Shown here: one piece after another, positions 32,074-43,182 of the stretch
Position numbering within the stretch: the stretch's first letter is position 1
Layout of the letters: each line of letters opens with the position of its first letter
NCBI GenBank assembly: GCA_026214975.1
Contig: JAOBSW010000016.1
Location: 186,001-250,000, forward strand
Origin: Gentiana macrophylla
Lineage: Eukaryota; Streptophyta; Magnoliopsida; Gentianales; Gentianaceae
DNA length: 64,000 bases
Direction: 5' to 3'
Translations under genes and position numbers: made by a program
Notes under the pieces: generated by a model
Database searches by the model: none
Told to the model about the DNA's origin: nothing
Seen by the model: only the letters and a program-made list of their open reading frames with translations

Positions 32074-32948
32074 TGTTAAGATCAAATGCTTATCATTCTA
32101 CTAAAACCAATTGGTGTTCGTAAATGCACTACTATATTTCTTTGTACATTCAAGAGTGTTGACAATCTCTCCCAACACCCCTTCAAGTGTGGGCAGTCTC
32201 TCTCAACACTTGCACAATTATTAAGAGTGTGGGCAAGCTCTCCCAACACCCCCTCAAATGTGGGGAATCTGTCTCAACACTTGCACAATTTTTTTTAAAA
32301 CCAAGCGTTTACCATTCTACTAAAACCCAGCGCTTACCAATTTAAGATCAAGCGCTTACCATTCTACTAAAACCAATTGGTAGTCTCCTAACACCCCTCC
32401 CCCCTCAAGTGTTGGAAATCTGTCCAACACTTGCACAATTTCCATGTTGGTAATATGTCCAACACATGCACAATTTCCTTAAACATCAAAAAGTGTGTGC
32501 AACCTTTCCCAAATCCCCTCTCAAGTGTTGGCAATCATTCCCAACACTTGGGCAAATTTTTTTTTTATTTTTTTTATTTTTCGAATATTGTTCCAACCAC
32601 TATATTTCTTTATACATTCAAGTGTGCGGGCAATCTCTCCCAACACCCTCTCTCAAGTGTGGGCAATCATACTTGCACCATTTTTTTCTCCAAATATTGT
32701 TCCAACCAAGGTTCGATCTCATGGTCTCTGGCTCCGATACCATGTTAGGATCAAGCACTTACCGTTGTACTAAAACCAATTGGTTGTAGTACATGTGCTA
32801 TATCTCCTAATAAATTAAGTGTGTGGGAAATCTTTCCCAACAATTGTTGGGAGAGATTATCAACACTTTTGAAAGTATAAAGAAATATAGTAGCGCCTTT
32901 ACTAACACCAATAGGTTTTAGTAGAATGATAAGCACTTGATCTTAACA
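32074..32948 (-). mobile_element. TRIM-like miniature LTR retrotransposon
   Basis: Flanked by TATAG on both sides (32069-32073 and 32949-32953), ends TGTTAAG...CTTAACA. The minus-strand 5' LTR is 32743-32948 (206 bp), followed by TGGTATCGGAGCC (32730-32742), an initiator-tRNA-Met-type primer site. No coding capacity; the inside is built of degenerate CAAGTGTGGGCAATCTC and CCCAACACTTGCAC words. Absent from copy 1 of the host repeat, which shows the empty site near 28610. Confidence 0.75.
32743..32948 (-). repeat. TRIM 5' LTR with long inverted ends
   Basis: Its two ends are inverted repeats of each other over about 40 bp (TGTTAGGATCAAGCACTTAC against the complement of the other end TGTTAAGATCAAGTGCTTAT). 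Ordinary LTRs have only 2-6 bp inverted ends. Confidence 0.6.
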
Positions 32949-33517
32949 TATAGGGTTTTGGGTTTTGATTATGTAATCCTTGGTTTGTAATATTTATTAT
33001 ACTAAGATTAATTTCTGGTAGATTTAGTTGATTTTATGATGTAATCAAGTGGTGGTCCCATGATGTTGCTAAATATGCGGTTTCAAGAGAATCTGAAGTG
33101 GAGCTGGCTCGTTGAACTGAGCCACCCTTTCGTTAAAGCGGCCAGGACATGTCCAGACTATCCATCTTTTGATCCAGCCTGTGCCAGGGAGTTCAAATGA
33201 TCCGAAAGGTTCCAGAAAGCAGTTTCAGAGATACATCAAGGGTTTTTACTATTAAATTTGTAATAGTTAGATAAGGCACCATCCATCCATCATGTTATTT
33301 TATGTATTTATGTTGATTTATGTGTTAGTTGTATGACTAGTGGATTTGAAATAGTAGATCTGTGCACTGAAATGCTTAGTAAAAAGTGTAATGTTGTGAA
33401 ATAGTGAATTTGCATAGTGAATTGTGTGTCGTAGCGAATTGTAAATATGTATGCTTCCACTGATTTGTGGTTAAAAATAATATTTTATATTGATTAGCGT
33501 GAAACTATTTTGAACAT

Positions 33518-34193
33518 TGACGATGTTATAAATCGTCGGGTATTAAATCCGGGGCTTATCCTCCTAGTGACAACTTGTTCAAAGTATAAAATTGGAAAAA
33601 TATGTGAAAACATGGGTGGTTTGTATGGTGTTTAGACTGCGCTTGAGAGGTTGTTTCTCAAGTTGCCTATGTATCTTGTGTATGAATCAGGATTAACGTC
33701 TCCAAAGTTCCTTAGGGATGGTTTATATAGTGGGGGCCTTATGCCCTAAACATGCATGGGTCGGGTCCTAGTTGGACTGGAATTTCATGTTCCCCAAGGA
33801 AAGGATAATCACCGTTTAATCTCCGTCATTATAGGAGATAATCTCGATGAATTGAATATCTAAATAAAGACTTTATGGCTAGAGATTCTTTTCGTGTTTA
33901 TCTGATAGATTGACCAAGTGGGTTTTTTCGTCACATGGGCTACTCAAACCGAACATCGTCTAGTTCCCGAGGTGAGACCCGAGCTATGCTAGCTAAGCTC
34001 CATAGGGCCCTATCCGTCATACGGTGGACTAGGACGCTAGCTGAGCCGGACTCCCACCTGGGGTTTAAAGCTGGGCTCAGGCCTTAGAATGGGGCTTCTT
34101 GCCCTTAATGTTTGATTAACTAGCCTGTATTTATTGCCAAGTTATCGTTGGGAACACGTGGTGAGGTGCTAGTCCGACCTCCGTCAAATGTCA
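33518..34193 (-). repeat. Tat LTR, inverted copy (676 bp)
   Basis: On the minus strand TGACATTTGACGG ... AACATCGTCA. It lies head to head with the plus-strand LTR at 34207-34883 of nearly the same length. The conserved LTR hairpin is here at 33642-33662: arms CTTGAGA/TCTCAAG. The 13 bp between the LTRs read TAAAAACGATGAA. Confidence 0.65.
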
Positions 34194-34206
34194 TAAAAAC
34201 GATGAA
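34194..34206. other. 13-bp joint between head-to-head LTRs
   Basis: TAAAAACGATGAA separates the two inverted Tat LTRs. No target-site duplicate is evident. Confidence 0.5.
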
Positions 34207-34883
34207 TGATGAGGGTTGAACTGAGACTCACCACGTGTCTTCTCCTAATTGATCAAACAATAAATGAAGACGGAGAAACTGCAACATTAAGAGCCAGGAG
34301 CCCCACTTTATGCCTTAGGGCAGACCTGAACCCTAGGTGAGAGGTCTTACCCATTCTTCCGAACAGCACCACTGCAAGTCAGATTGGTTGCTGTGGAGCT
34401 CGGGTCTACATAGTATAGGTGTTTGTGGCCTCAGGGGCTCGACGCAAGTTGACCAGAGACTTCCTAATCTGTTATTTAGCCCACGTGTTATTAGAGTCAG
34501 ATAAATATGGAAAGAATCCCAAGTCATAAAGACTCTGATCCTGACATTCAAATATGTTCATAAATATATCCTAAATTAATGGGATTGAACAGTGATTATC
34601 CTTTCCTTAGAGGACACAAAATCAAAGTCCAATTAGGACCCGGACCATGCAGGCCTAGGGCATAAGCCCATTATATATAAACAATCCTAAAGAACTACGG
34701 AGACTTGATTCCTGAACAATTACAGGATACATAGACAACTTGAGATACAACATCTCAGGCTTAGTCTAAATCACCACAAACCACCCCCTGTTATATCTTT
34801 TTTATGATTCTTGAAGCTTGAATAGATTGTCACTAGGATAAATAGGCTCTGGATATAATACCCGATGATTTCCAGCATCGTCA
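34207..34883 (+). repeat. 5' LTR of Tat1 (677 bp)
   Basis: TGATGAGGGTTG ... CATCGTCA, then TTGGCGCGCC. Has TATATATAAAC near 34672 and the conserved hairpin TGAGAT/ATCTCA with loop ACAAC (34741-34757). Confidence 0.7.
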
Positions 34884-34930
34884 GTTGGCGCGCCTTCTTC
34901 TGACAATTTGTTCTATATCCATCATAACCA

Positions 34931-35105
34931 TGAGACAAAAGCTGGCCGAAAAGAAAGGTCAAGAGGGGAAACCATCCAGGAATGTGGTCAGAAACAGTGG
35001 AGACGGGACATCAATAGATCCCTCCACCAGCAAGGATTCACAAGGGCACAAATTTTGCTAGATCCTGCTTAACAAGCAGTATCGGAGCAGTAGCAGAGCA
35101 GTTGG
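34931..35105 (+). pseudogene. gag N-terminus of Tat1 (cut, with stop)
   Basis: ATG at 34931: MRQKLAEKKGQEGKPSRN, then DPSTSKDSQGHK and a stop near 35060. Position straight after LTR and primer site fits gag. The frame is cut by the LTR at 35106. Confidence 0.4.
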
Positions 35106-36395
35106 TGATCGCACCATAATTAGTACTATAAATACACCCTTATCTACCCCGAGTTATGCTCGAATGATGCGTGGACGGTTCGATTATTGTATGAAATACA
35201 TGTCAATTGCCTAGTAACGGTTCCTTGGTCAATAATTCTGCATCTACGCATTTTATCCCGTAATTTGGTACTGTTTCGTCTCGTTTTTTGTACTTTCCAG
35301 GTGTACCATATTATGGAGCCGAAGAGGAGTGGATCCGAACTAAAAGAGAAGAATGGGCCGAAGTTCAAGAAGAGTCTGGAAGAGTTTGATGGGCCAGAAA
35401 AGGAATAAATTGGGACGCAGCTGTGCCAACTTGGTGAGCAAGAAAACAGTGCTGCGTGTTTTTCCATAAGTCGGTTAGGGTTAGGAAAACTAGGTCGGTT
35501 TCTGAGGCTATATAAAGCCTACGTCAGAACCATTATACACGTATGATTCTTGAATATTTTTACCTATGCAATAAAGAGTTCGTTTGAGTTTTGCTTTTCG
35601 TTTTCTTTGGTTTTTCTCCTCCGATCCATCAACTAGCTTGAGATGATCAAGCTAGATCCGTCATGGGTAAAGGTATAAAGCTTTGAACGTTCCTTCATAT
35701 TTTCATCATGGTAGATTAGCTGTTGCAATTAATATTCATGTCTAAATAACCTGTAATTCACCAGAATAGTCAGGACAGAACGTTGATATTCTAGAAGTAG
35801 GAACCACGCTGGGGAAACTGCGGCGGTCTTTACCACAGTTGCGCCACACCTTTAGGTCACCCTAAATCTAGAGATTCAGCGTCAGCTACGTTGATCCACA
35901 GACCTAATTTACATGTTCTTAGCCTGATCACCTAACTGCATGTCATCGTAAATTAACATGAAGGTAGATACAGTGAAGTGTTAGTTAGGACATAGTCTGG
36001 ATCAATCCCTAGGAACGTGCTAGTCAATCCACGATAGCTGCTTAGGGGGTTCTTGGTCTTACGCCGACACTTTCTAGAACTTATTGCGTGTGAGTTGATA
36101 CAACCAACGAAGGAGGTTAACTGCATATAGACATCTTCTGTCATTTCCATAGAAGTAGATAAAACTAGGAGACTACACCCATCGCTAAAACTGAATTAAA
36201 CACAAGATCTGATTAGATTTGGGGAATTACTGGGGAAAAGTTGACATAAGTATTAATCACACCAAGTTAGGAGATTGGTGAGGTGGAGGATTACCTATTT
36301 TGTTATTCTTTTGCTTTTATGTTGGTCCATGGACCACTATTTGTGTTCACAGTTAGGTTTATGATTTATTATATGTGTTGCATCATCTCTGTGGG

Positions 36396-36885
36396 TGACG
36401 ATACTGAATCTCGCACCTCCGCATGGCTTCACGAGATGGTCCTCCTGAACAAGAATAAGTGATAGCCCAAGGGTCAAATTACCGGTTGAGACATCGACCA
36501 CCGACATGATTAGAGAACCGAGAAGATGGGCCCATCTCGATACCGCAAGTCGGAAATCTCGGGGTGCGGACAAAGTCGACACTAAACACATAGGCCCATT
36601 ATCCATGTGGTTACTTGCATAAGTGGGTAAATCTCATATAAGCTGGTAAAAGCCCAAAGGGCTAATACTGTATTTTACCCAAACCGACATGGTTTAGGGT
36701 TAGGGTGATGAACCCCCTATAAATATACACTTCCAGGAACTACGTGTGACTTGATTTCTGGACAATTACAGGATACGTAGGCAACCTGAGAGAGACTCTC
36801 ACGCTCAGTCTAAAATCATCATTGATTCAATCATCCCTAGATTAAATTGACCTGAAATTATACACGACAAAATCCAGCATCGTTA
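36396..36885 (+). repeat. 5' LTR of the non-autonomous element
   Basis: TGACGATACTGAATC ... CAGCATCGTTA. Ends TA rather than CA, one change from the 3' LTR end ATCGTCA. The two LTRs are very similar by eye, with scattered substitutions. Hairpin TGAGAG/CTCTCA at 36787-36801. Confidence 0.85.
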
Positions 36886-36959
36886 TTGGCGCTAGAAGGA
36901 GGGCCTTCTATCCGTGATGGATCAAAGAGTGATGGTGATCATGTTAATGGCAAAATAAG

Positions 36960-38000
36960 GCAAAAAACACAGTGAGATCGGCGGCTAATTTATGGAGTTT
37001 GAACCGTTGGAATTAAAATTCCTCCGGTCAAATTGAAGAAGAAGGCGGGAAAAACAAGTCCTCCAAAGTTCAGACCGATTGGAGTGCGTCTTGATTTCCG
37101 ATCGTCGACAAGAAGTTGTTGCTGTATCAAAAACGCAGCAGAACCCTAATTGGGAGCAGACAGGTCGGCAGCCTATTGCCGCCAATTGAACCGTTGGAAA
37201 AACAATTCCACCGGTCATAATCAAGGATTATCAGGAACGAACAAGGCCTAAAAGTTTCAGGCCAATCAGAGTTCATTTAATTGCCCGATTGTCGCAAATA
37301 AGTTGTTGTAGTATTATAGAAACGCAGCAGAACCCTAATCTGCAGTTTCAGGTCGGCGGCCTGTTACCAGCAACTCAACCGTTGGAAAGAAAAGTCCTCC
37401 GGTCATATTAAATAATACAGAGAGAAGATCAATATCTAAAAATTTCACGCCGATCGGTGTCCGTGTTGATGCCCGATCATGACCAAGGAGCTGCTACTGT
37501 ATCAAAAGACTTAGCAGAACATAATTGGGAGTAGACAGGTCGGCAGCCTTTTGCCACCGATTTAACCGTTGGAACAACAATCCCACCGATCAGAATCAAT
37601 TATTAGGAGTTAAGAACAATCCCTCAAAACTACAGGTCAATCAGAGTTCGTTTGATTGCCCGATTGTCACAAAGAAAGTGACTGCCAGCCTCGAAAACGC
37701 AGCAGAACCCTAATTGTCAGCAGACAAGTCGGAAGAATTTTGCCGCCAATGGAACCGTTGGAACAACAAATCCACCGGTCAGATTCAAGTGTTATGAGGA
37801 CCGAACGATCCCTCAAAATTTAAGAACGATCGGAGTTCGTTTGTTTACCTGATCGTGACAAAGAAGTTGCTGTTGGGCATAAAAAATGCAGTAGATTTCT
37901 GGACAGCTCCTTCCAGGTCGGCGGCTTATTCCCGGAGATTGAACCGTCGAAAGAAATATCCCACCGCTCACATCGAACAAAAATGAGGGAAGAATGATCC
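36960..38000 (+). repeat. about six tandem ~185-190-bp units inside the non-autonomous element
   Basis: The marker AACCGTTGGA (AACCGTCGAA in the last unit) recurs near 37004, 37190, 37380, 37563, 37754 and 37943. Each unit also holds a CCACCGGTC-like word, a GATCGGAGT-like word, a (C)GATTGTC/GATCGTGAC word and AACGCAGCAGAACCCTAAT. The units have diverged. Period is in the range of plant satellites. Confidence 0.8.
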
Positions 38001-38339
38001 CTCTAAATATCGGGCTGATCGGAGTCCTTTTCGAGGTCTGATTGTCACCAGAAAGAGACTGAAGTTGCGCCCAAGAAAGCTGCGAATTATCTATCTATCT
38101 ATCTAGCTATCCGTGAAGCGATTTCTCAAACTCCAAGGATCGAGCCGAGCTCGTTAGCTCTCCAGAGTCTGCTAGAAGTATAATGAAGACCACATGTAAT
38201 CATCATACTTCGGGGGCAACAGACGATAAGTGAATATCGATAAGTGACAAGCAAAATACTGCAAAAATTGAAGCAAAATAAAGCTAGGCATCATATTTGG
38301 AGCTCACCGATGAGCGAAACTTTAATAAGTCTGAGTTTG

Positions 38340-38600
38340 ACTCGGCATCTTATCTTGGAACTATTTTATTTGGGAACTCTCCTAGCCGAGCGTGGCTAGA
38401 CATGCCTTCTTATTTTGGGAATTCTCCCCGCGGAGGGTTGAGCTATCTTATTTTGAAACTCTCCTAGCCGAACGTGGCGGGATGAGCCTTCTTATTTTGA
38501 GAACTCTCCCCACGCCGGGATCGACCTATCTTATTTTGGAACTCTCCTAGCCGAGCATGGCGGGACGAGCCTTCTTATTTCGAGAACTATCGCCATGGTT
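38340..38600 (+). repeat. tandem repeat block, ~60/120-bp period
   Basis: CTTATTTTGGGAACTCTCC recurs with changes about every 60 bp, with GCCGAGCGTGGC and CGGGA words alternating, giving a higher-order ~120-bp period. Confidence 0.75.
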
Positions 38601-38999
38601 ATTGTGACTTTTTGACTAGTGTCTTGTGTATCTCGAGGGTCCACTCCACAAAGGATCTACTCAACGGTCTACGAGGATCCGCAAGTCGGACGCCTTTAGT
38701 GTCGACAACCAACGTTTATAAGTCCTAATGGGAGGAAACGCAATGGCATCGAAGTCCGAGTCGACGGCGACGTAATCTGACTCCTAAGAGAGAGGATTTA
38801 CTAGGGCATTGAGGTAGGGCAACATGATCATTTCGATCGACAGCCAGTGAAGATAAAAGTTCCGGAGCAACAGTTACGTATTACCAGTCTTTTTAGACAG
38901 TAATTACTTGGAAATCGTAGCCGGAAATATATATCGACAACCAAAAGGGCATCGATTTTGACAAACGAAAGGATACAGCCAGGGGCATCTCTTCTAATA

Positions 39000-39215
39000 C
39001 GCAACAACAAAGAAAAGTCCAAAAAATGCTATGGCACATGGAGAGTTCGCATAGTCGGACCAAACGCCTATAAAATCAACTAGCCAAAAGAAAAACGAGC
39101 CTAAGGGGAAAAAAATGCTAAGGCATAGGGACGGTTCGCAAAACGGACCAAACGCCCAGAGCATCGACTTACCCATAGCAAAACTAGTCCGTGAGACAAA
39201 AAATGCTAAGGCAAC
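39000..39215 (+). repeat. tandem repeat block, about 90-bp period
   Basis: AAAAAATGCTAAGGCA-type words at about 39022, 39111 and 39198 with GGACCAAACGCC between. Confidence 0.6.
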
Positions 39216-39889
39216 TAGGTCGATGTCAATTACACTAGACTCGCAAGTGCAATAAGAACCAAAGGTTCATAATACACTTGGGGGGTAGGACGACATCGAT
39301 AAAGCAAACAGCAAACAGGGCCAAAAGCCCGACAAGCGAAAAGCTAAAAGGCATCGAGACGTGAAAGATAGACAATAAAAAGAAAAAGAAGCAAAATACT
39401 ATAAAATTGGCTAGTGCACCATGACATCACGCTAAAACACTACGATTGGCTAGGGTTGCAGGTGGTACAGTTGTTTCCCGCACAGACATACGGAATTACT
39501 GAAAGTATAACGAAGATGATGAATCTGCATTATACTTCGGGAGCAAAGAATTGAGCATCGACATGAGAGAAGCTGATTTGCGAATAAGGCCAAAGGCCAC
39601 AATAAAGAAAGATAGTCTATATCAAAGACAAAATAAAAGAAGGAAAAATGAAAAAAAATGTAACAATTTTTCAAGGAAAAAATAAGCCAAGTCCAAATGA
39701 CCGGCTAAATGTTTACAGAGATGGAAGCCAACGACAACGTTTGGTTAAAAAGGGAAAAGCCTAAGAAGAAGCATCATCTTCTGTGCTAGGGCAAATTCTC
39801 AAGACTGTTAGACTGGCATTCGAGATCCGCATGCCGTACTCCAAAATCAGGACAAATCAGATTCTTCAGAGAAGTCGACCTCGGCAGAG

Positions 39890-40085
39890 ACAGTCCCAAC
39901 TGCAGACATCTCATATATTCCTTTGACAACTACGACATCGAAGCCAATTTCAACCGAGACAGTCCCAAGTTGGACATCTCATCATTCCTTCGACAGCAAC
40001 GACATCGAAGTCAATTTCAACCGAGACAGTCCCAAGTTGGACATCTCATCATTCCTTCGACAGCTACAGCATCGAAGTCGATGTC
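39890..40085 (+). repeat. three tandem 67-bp units
   Basis: Unit contains GAGACAGTCCCAAGTTGG, ACATCTCATCATTCC and ACGACATCGAAGTC. Units two and three are almost identical. Confidence 0.82.
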
Positions 40086-40297
40086 AACTTAGCCACACAT
40101 TATAAGTCCAAGGGACAGATAATGTTGCTAAAGTAAAAAAGTCTGCAAAGCAGACATGGAAAGTCCGCATGTCGGACTCAACGGGAAGTAAGTCCGCTGG
40201 GCAGATTTAAGTTCAAGGCATTGTATGACAGTGGCCGAGATACGTCTTTGATAGATCAGACCTGACCTCAAGAGCTCAGATAGATCTGGGGGGCTTA

Positions 40298-40784
40298 TGA
40301 CGATACCGAATGTCGCACCTCCACGTGGCGTCACGAGATGGTCCTCCTGAACAAGAATAAGTGATAGCCCAAGGGTCGAATTACGGGTTGAGACATCGAC
40401 CACCGACATGATCAGAGAACCGAGACGATGGGCCCATCTCGATACCGCAAGTCGGAAAGCTCGGGGTGCGGACAAAGTCCACTCTAAACACGCAGCCCAT
40501 TATCCATGTGTGGTTGCTTGTAAGTGGGTAAAGCCCATATAAAATTTGGTAAATGCCCAAAGGGCTAATATCATATTTTACCCAAACCGACATGGTTTAG
40601 GGTTAGGGTAATGAACTCCCTATAAATATACACTTCCAGGAACTACGTGTGACTTGATTCCTGGACAATTATAGGATACGTACGCAACCTGAGAGAGACT
40701 CTCAGGCTCAGTCTAAAATCATCCTTGATTCAATCATCCCTAGATTAAATTGACCCAAAATTATACACGACAAAAGCATCGTCA
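40298..40784 (+). repeat. 3' LTR of the non-autonomous element
   Basis: TGACGATACCGAATG ... AAGCATCGTCA. Hairpin with 8-bp arms CCTGAGAG/CTCTCAGG, loop AGA, at 40688-40706. Confidence 0.85.
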
Positions 40785-40875
40785 GTGGGATCGACCATGA
40801 CTCGGCCCTACTATGCTACGATTGACCTAGTACTCTTGCTAGTATTTCGTGAGTATTGGTGACTTACACACAGAA

Positions 40876-41240
40876 GTTGCCATGAATGAAACAACTCTAA
40901 ACGCCATAGTCCCATTGGTCGATCAACATCATCTCTGGTACACCAAGCGGTCAAACCCATGATGAGGACATGTTCCAAACTTAGAAATCGTCTTTCTCTG
41001 TACTACTCTAATAAGCTGTACTCCGAATGATCAGGTTTGTTTCAGTACTTTTTCAATGTAATATTGTTTCGTTCTGTTGTGTATTTGGTTATTGAGTTCT
41101 GTAGGACAAACTCACGAAGTTGGCAAAAGCCCAACCCATTAAGTCAGTAGGACAGGCAAGCCGAGCTCCGCAGGACAGACACTGCTCAAATTACTAAACC
41201 GACATCTGAGCTCTACAAGTTGAGCTCAACAAACATGTGA
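40876..41240 (+). other. Tat1 internal sequence, no gene seen
   Basis: Starts GTTGCCATGAATG; a short frame MNETTLNAIVPLVDQHH then stops. No further coding signal. Leads into the minisatellite. Confidence 0.4.
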
Positions 41241-41580
41241 GGTGGGAAGTCAGTAAAATCTGGCCCATCTCACCGAAAATTAATGAGGGGAGTCAGTAAA
41301 ATCTGGCCCAGCTCACCGAAAACTAATGCGGGAAGTCAGTAATATCTGGCCAAGCTCACCGATGCGGGAAGTCAGCAAAATCTGGCCAAGCTCGCCGAAA
41401 ACTAATTCGGGAAGTCAGTAAAATCTGGCCTAGCTCACTGAAAACTAATGCGGAAAGTCAGTAAAATCTGGTACAGCTCGCCGAAAACTAATACGGGAAG
41501 TCAGTAAAATACGGCCCAGCTTGCCAAAAAGTTAATGTGGGAAGTCAGCAAAATCTGGCCCAGCTCGACGAAAACTAATG
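41241..41580 (+). repeat. 43-bp minisatellite, eight units
   Basis: Unit words GGGAAGTCAGTAAAATCTGG, CCCAGCTCACCGAAAA and CTAATGC. Eight units; the third lacks about 7 bp. Tandem arrays in 3' parts of Tat elements are a known feature of the lineage. Confidence 0.88.
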
Positions 41581-41588
41581 CAGTAAAT

Positions 41589-43182
41589 TGATGGCCAAAA
41601 TAGTGACGTCCAACTTTAACCGGCAGAGTATTGGGTGAGAAGCACTACAGTGGCGAGCAAGGTCGTATCCCACGAGGAATCAATCAAGTATCACAATCAC
41701 GCTCGTATTCAGTATAGGCTCATGATAGGGGTGAAAATAAATAATTATAACTAGAAAAAGAAATAAAAAGTATAACTTTAAAATATATGATAAAATGAAT
41801 ATCTAAACTATGATCAAGAACACTACTCTTAACACATGTACCGAATCACTCGGGACAAGCTTACCCTACCAACCAACTAATAGTTTCTAATGAATGTGTG
41901 GGTGCAATCTCCTAAACTGGTCCCTCGGCCCTAATACCACAACCTATTTACCCTATATTCGGTTCAACAGTCCCCTCTATAAGATTTGAATTGAGCTAAT
42001 ATGATGAAAAACAATGAGATGCTCCGCATCCACCGAGTTTACGGCTCAGCTAGAAAAACATTACCAAAGGCAGTGCGAATAACTCTCTCTTAGTTAGATG
42101 CGTGGCAATCCTAAAACTCTAGTTCACGTCTTTCCATGAAAATACATTTGTAAAGGTCATATGTATGATCAAATAATGGTTTGCGACTCCTCTTATAGCA
42201 TTAAGTTCAAATTCTAGGACACAATAATTCAAAAGATTCAATTTAAGCTCTACTCATCCCTAGATAATCGTTTATGCATTATTTCGTAGTTCTATCACAT
42301 AATTTAGTTATTATGAATTAGCTATGCATAGTGATAATAAAGGTGCAGAAATTCATGAAGAAATTAATAATATAATGATAAAAAGTTTGAATAAAAATTA
42401 CCAATAAAAAACGTAGCAATCCACCACTCGAATTGACACTTCATTGTGTTGTAATCGCATAATAAAATATAAATTACTGTAATTGTTGAAGGAAAATTGC
42501 AGGAAATAAATAGACCTATTCCAATAAGTGATTGCAGAGAAAAATAAAACTATATTGTGAAGTCTGTGTGTTGAAATTCGACTTAAATGACTATTTATAG
42601 GTCAATGGCCGACCCAATATTCATTTTCACGTAACTTTCGTCAAATAAAAGCACACGCCTCCTTTAATGCTGCTCCACGCATTTAATTTCAGCCAATTGG
42701 GGTGTGGGCCCCTTTTAGCAGTTTTGTATTTTTTTTTTAAATTTTTTATTTTGTCCTTCTTCGAACGGAAAAAAAAAGGTCGAGGCTCTCATTCCCGGTC
42801 AACACCAATTTCGGGATCCCACAAAAATTGCTCTAATAGTTTTTATTCTTTTTCTGAACACCTGAATTTGAATCTTGTGTCGTTTGCTCATACGAACTCT
42901 GTATTGGACGATTTTCATTCCGTTGTGATTCTCGTCACGCCCTCTATCACGCCGTGTCTGTAACAAACAATAATGAGAAAACCAACCATGACACATGCCA
43001 ATAAAACGCACATGATTCACCAAAAACTGTGAAGATTTTGGGCATAAACGTTCTAACGTCTCGTGATTGAACCCGTGGTGAAATGTGCCTATAAAACCAC
43101 TTAACTACCCAAAATTGCATCGAATAGGCTACAAATAGAAGGTAAAATGTACACGAAATTATAGCAAAGTTGACTATCATCA
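41589..43182 (-). repeat. 3' LTR of element B (1594 bp)
   Basis: Minus strand TGATGATAGTCAAC ... TTTTGGCCATCA. The outer end joins the Tat1 minisatellite region; the inner end abuts the polypurine tract. It is a different family from A, C, D and Athila2. Confidence 0.75.

Larger units (their letters stand above)
30095..33335 (+). repeat. duplicated copia-like LTR/leader unit, copy 2
   Basis: Same series of landmarks as copy 1 over about 2 kb, enlarged by two later insertions that copy 1 lacks: a LINE tail (30807-31281) and a TRIM (32074-32948). The start-to-start distance is about 3.13 kb. Copies differ at many positions, so the duplication is old. Confidence 0.6.
36396..40784 (+). mobile_element. 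complete non-autonomous LTR retrotransposon (LARD-like)
   Basis: 5' LTR 36396-36885 (490 bp), 3' LTR 40298-40784 (487 bp), TSD GTGGG on both sides (36391-36395 and 40785-40789). Internal 3.4 kb with no gag or pol frame, but a primer-site region TTGGCGCTAGAAGGAGGG, several tandem-repeat blocks and the polypurine tract GATCTGGGGGGCTTA (40283-40297). The LTRs share the GGATACGTA block and hairpin with Tat1 and Tat3, so it was probably mobilised by a Tat element. Confidence 0.88.
35106..40875 (+). repeat. Athila2-type solo LTR, interrupted
   Basis: The 5' piece 35106-36395 and 3' piece 40790-40875 together align with the Athila2 LTR (22936-24365). Between them sits the complete element 36396-40784 plus its TSD. 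No internal Athila2 sequence adjoins either side, and the flanks GTTGG (35101-35105) and GTTGC (40876-40880) agree in 4 of 5 bases, so I read it as a solo LTR. The 3' boundary is uncertain by several bases. Confidence 0.6.
34207..41588 (+). mobile_element. Tat1 gypsy element, 5' part, interrupted
   Basis: 5' LTR 34207-34883, primer-site region GTTGGCGCGCC, gag start, then an Athila2-type solo LTR (35106-40875), then internal sequence again with a minisatellite (41241-41580). It is cut at 41589 by element B. Pol is not visible in this part. Continuity across the solo LTR rests on the near-duplicate GTTGG/GTTGC flanks and is inferred. Confidence 0.5.

Noticed and set aside
32431..32789. Overlapping ORFs rich in repeated peptides
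   Set aside because: They arise from CAAGTGTGGGCAATC-type repeats inside the TRIM.
37525..37713. Small ORF in the non-autonomous element
   Set aside because: One unit of the tandem array; other units do not keep the frame.
41241..41580. Possible CRISPR array
   Set aside because: Units are contiguous 43-bp tandem repeats without unique spacers, and the host is a plant.
42667..42963. 98-codon plus-strand ORF
   Set aside because: Falls inside the LTR of element B, opposite to its orientation; no similarity.
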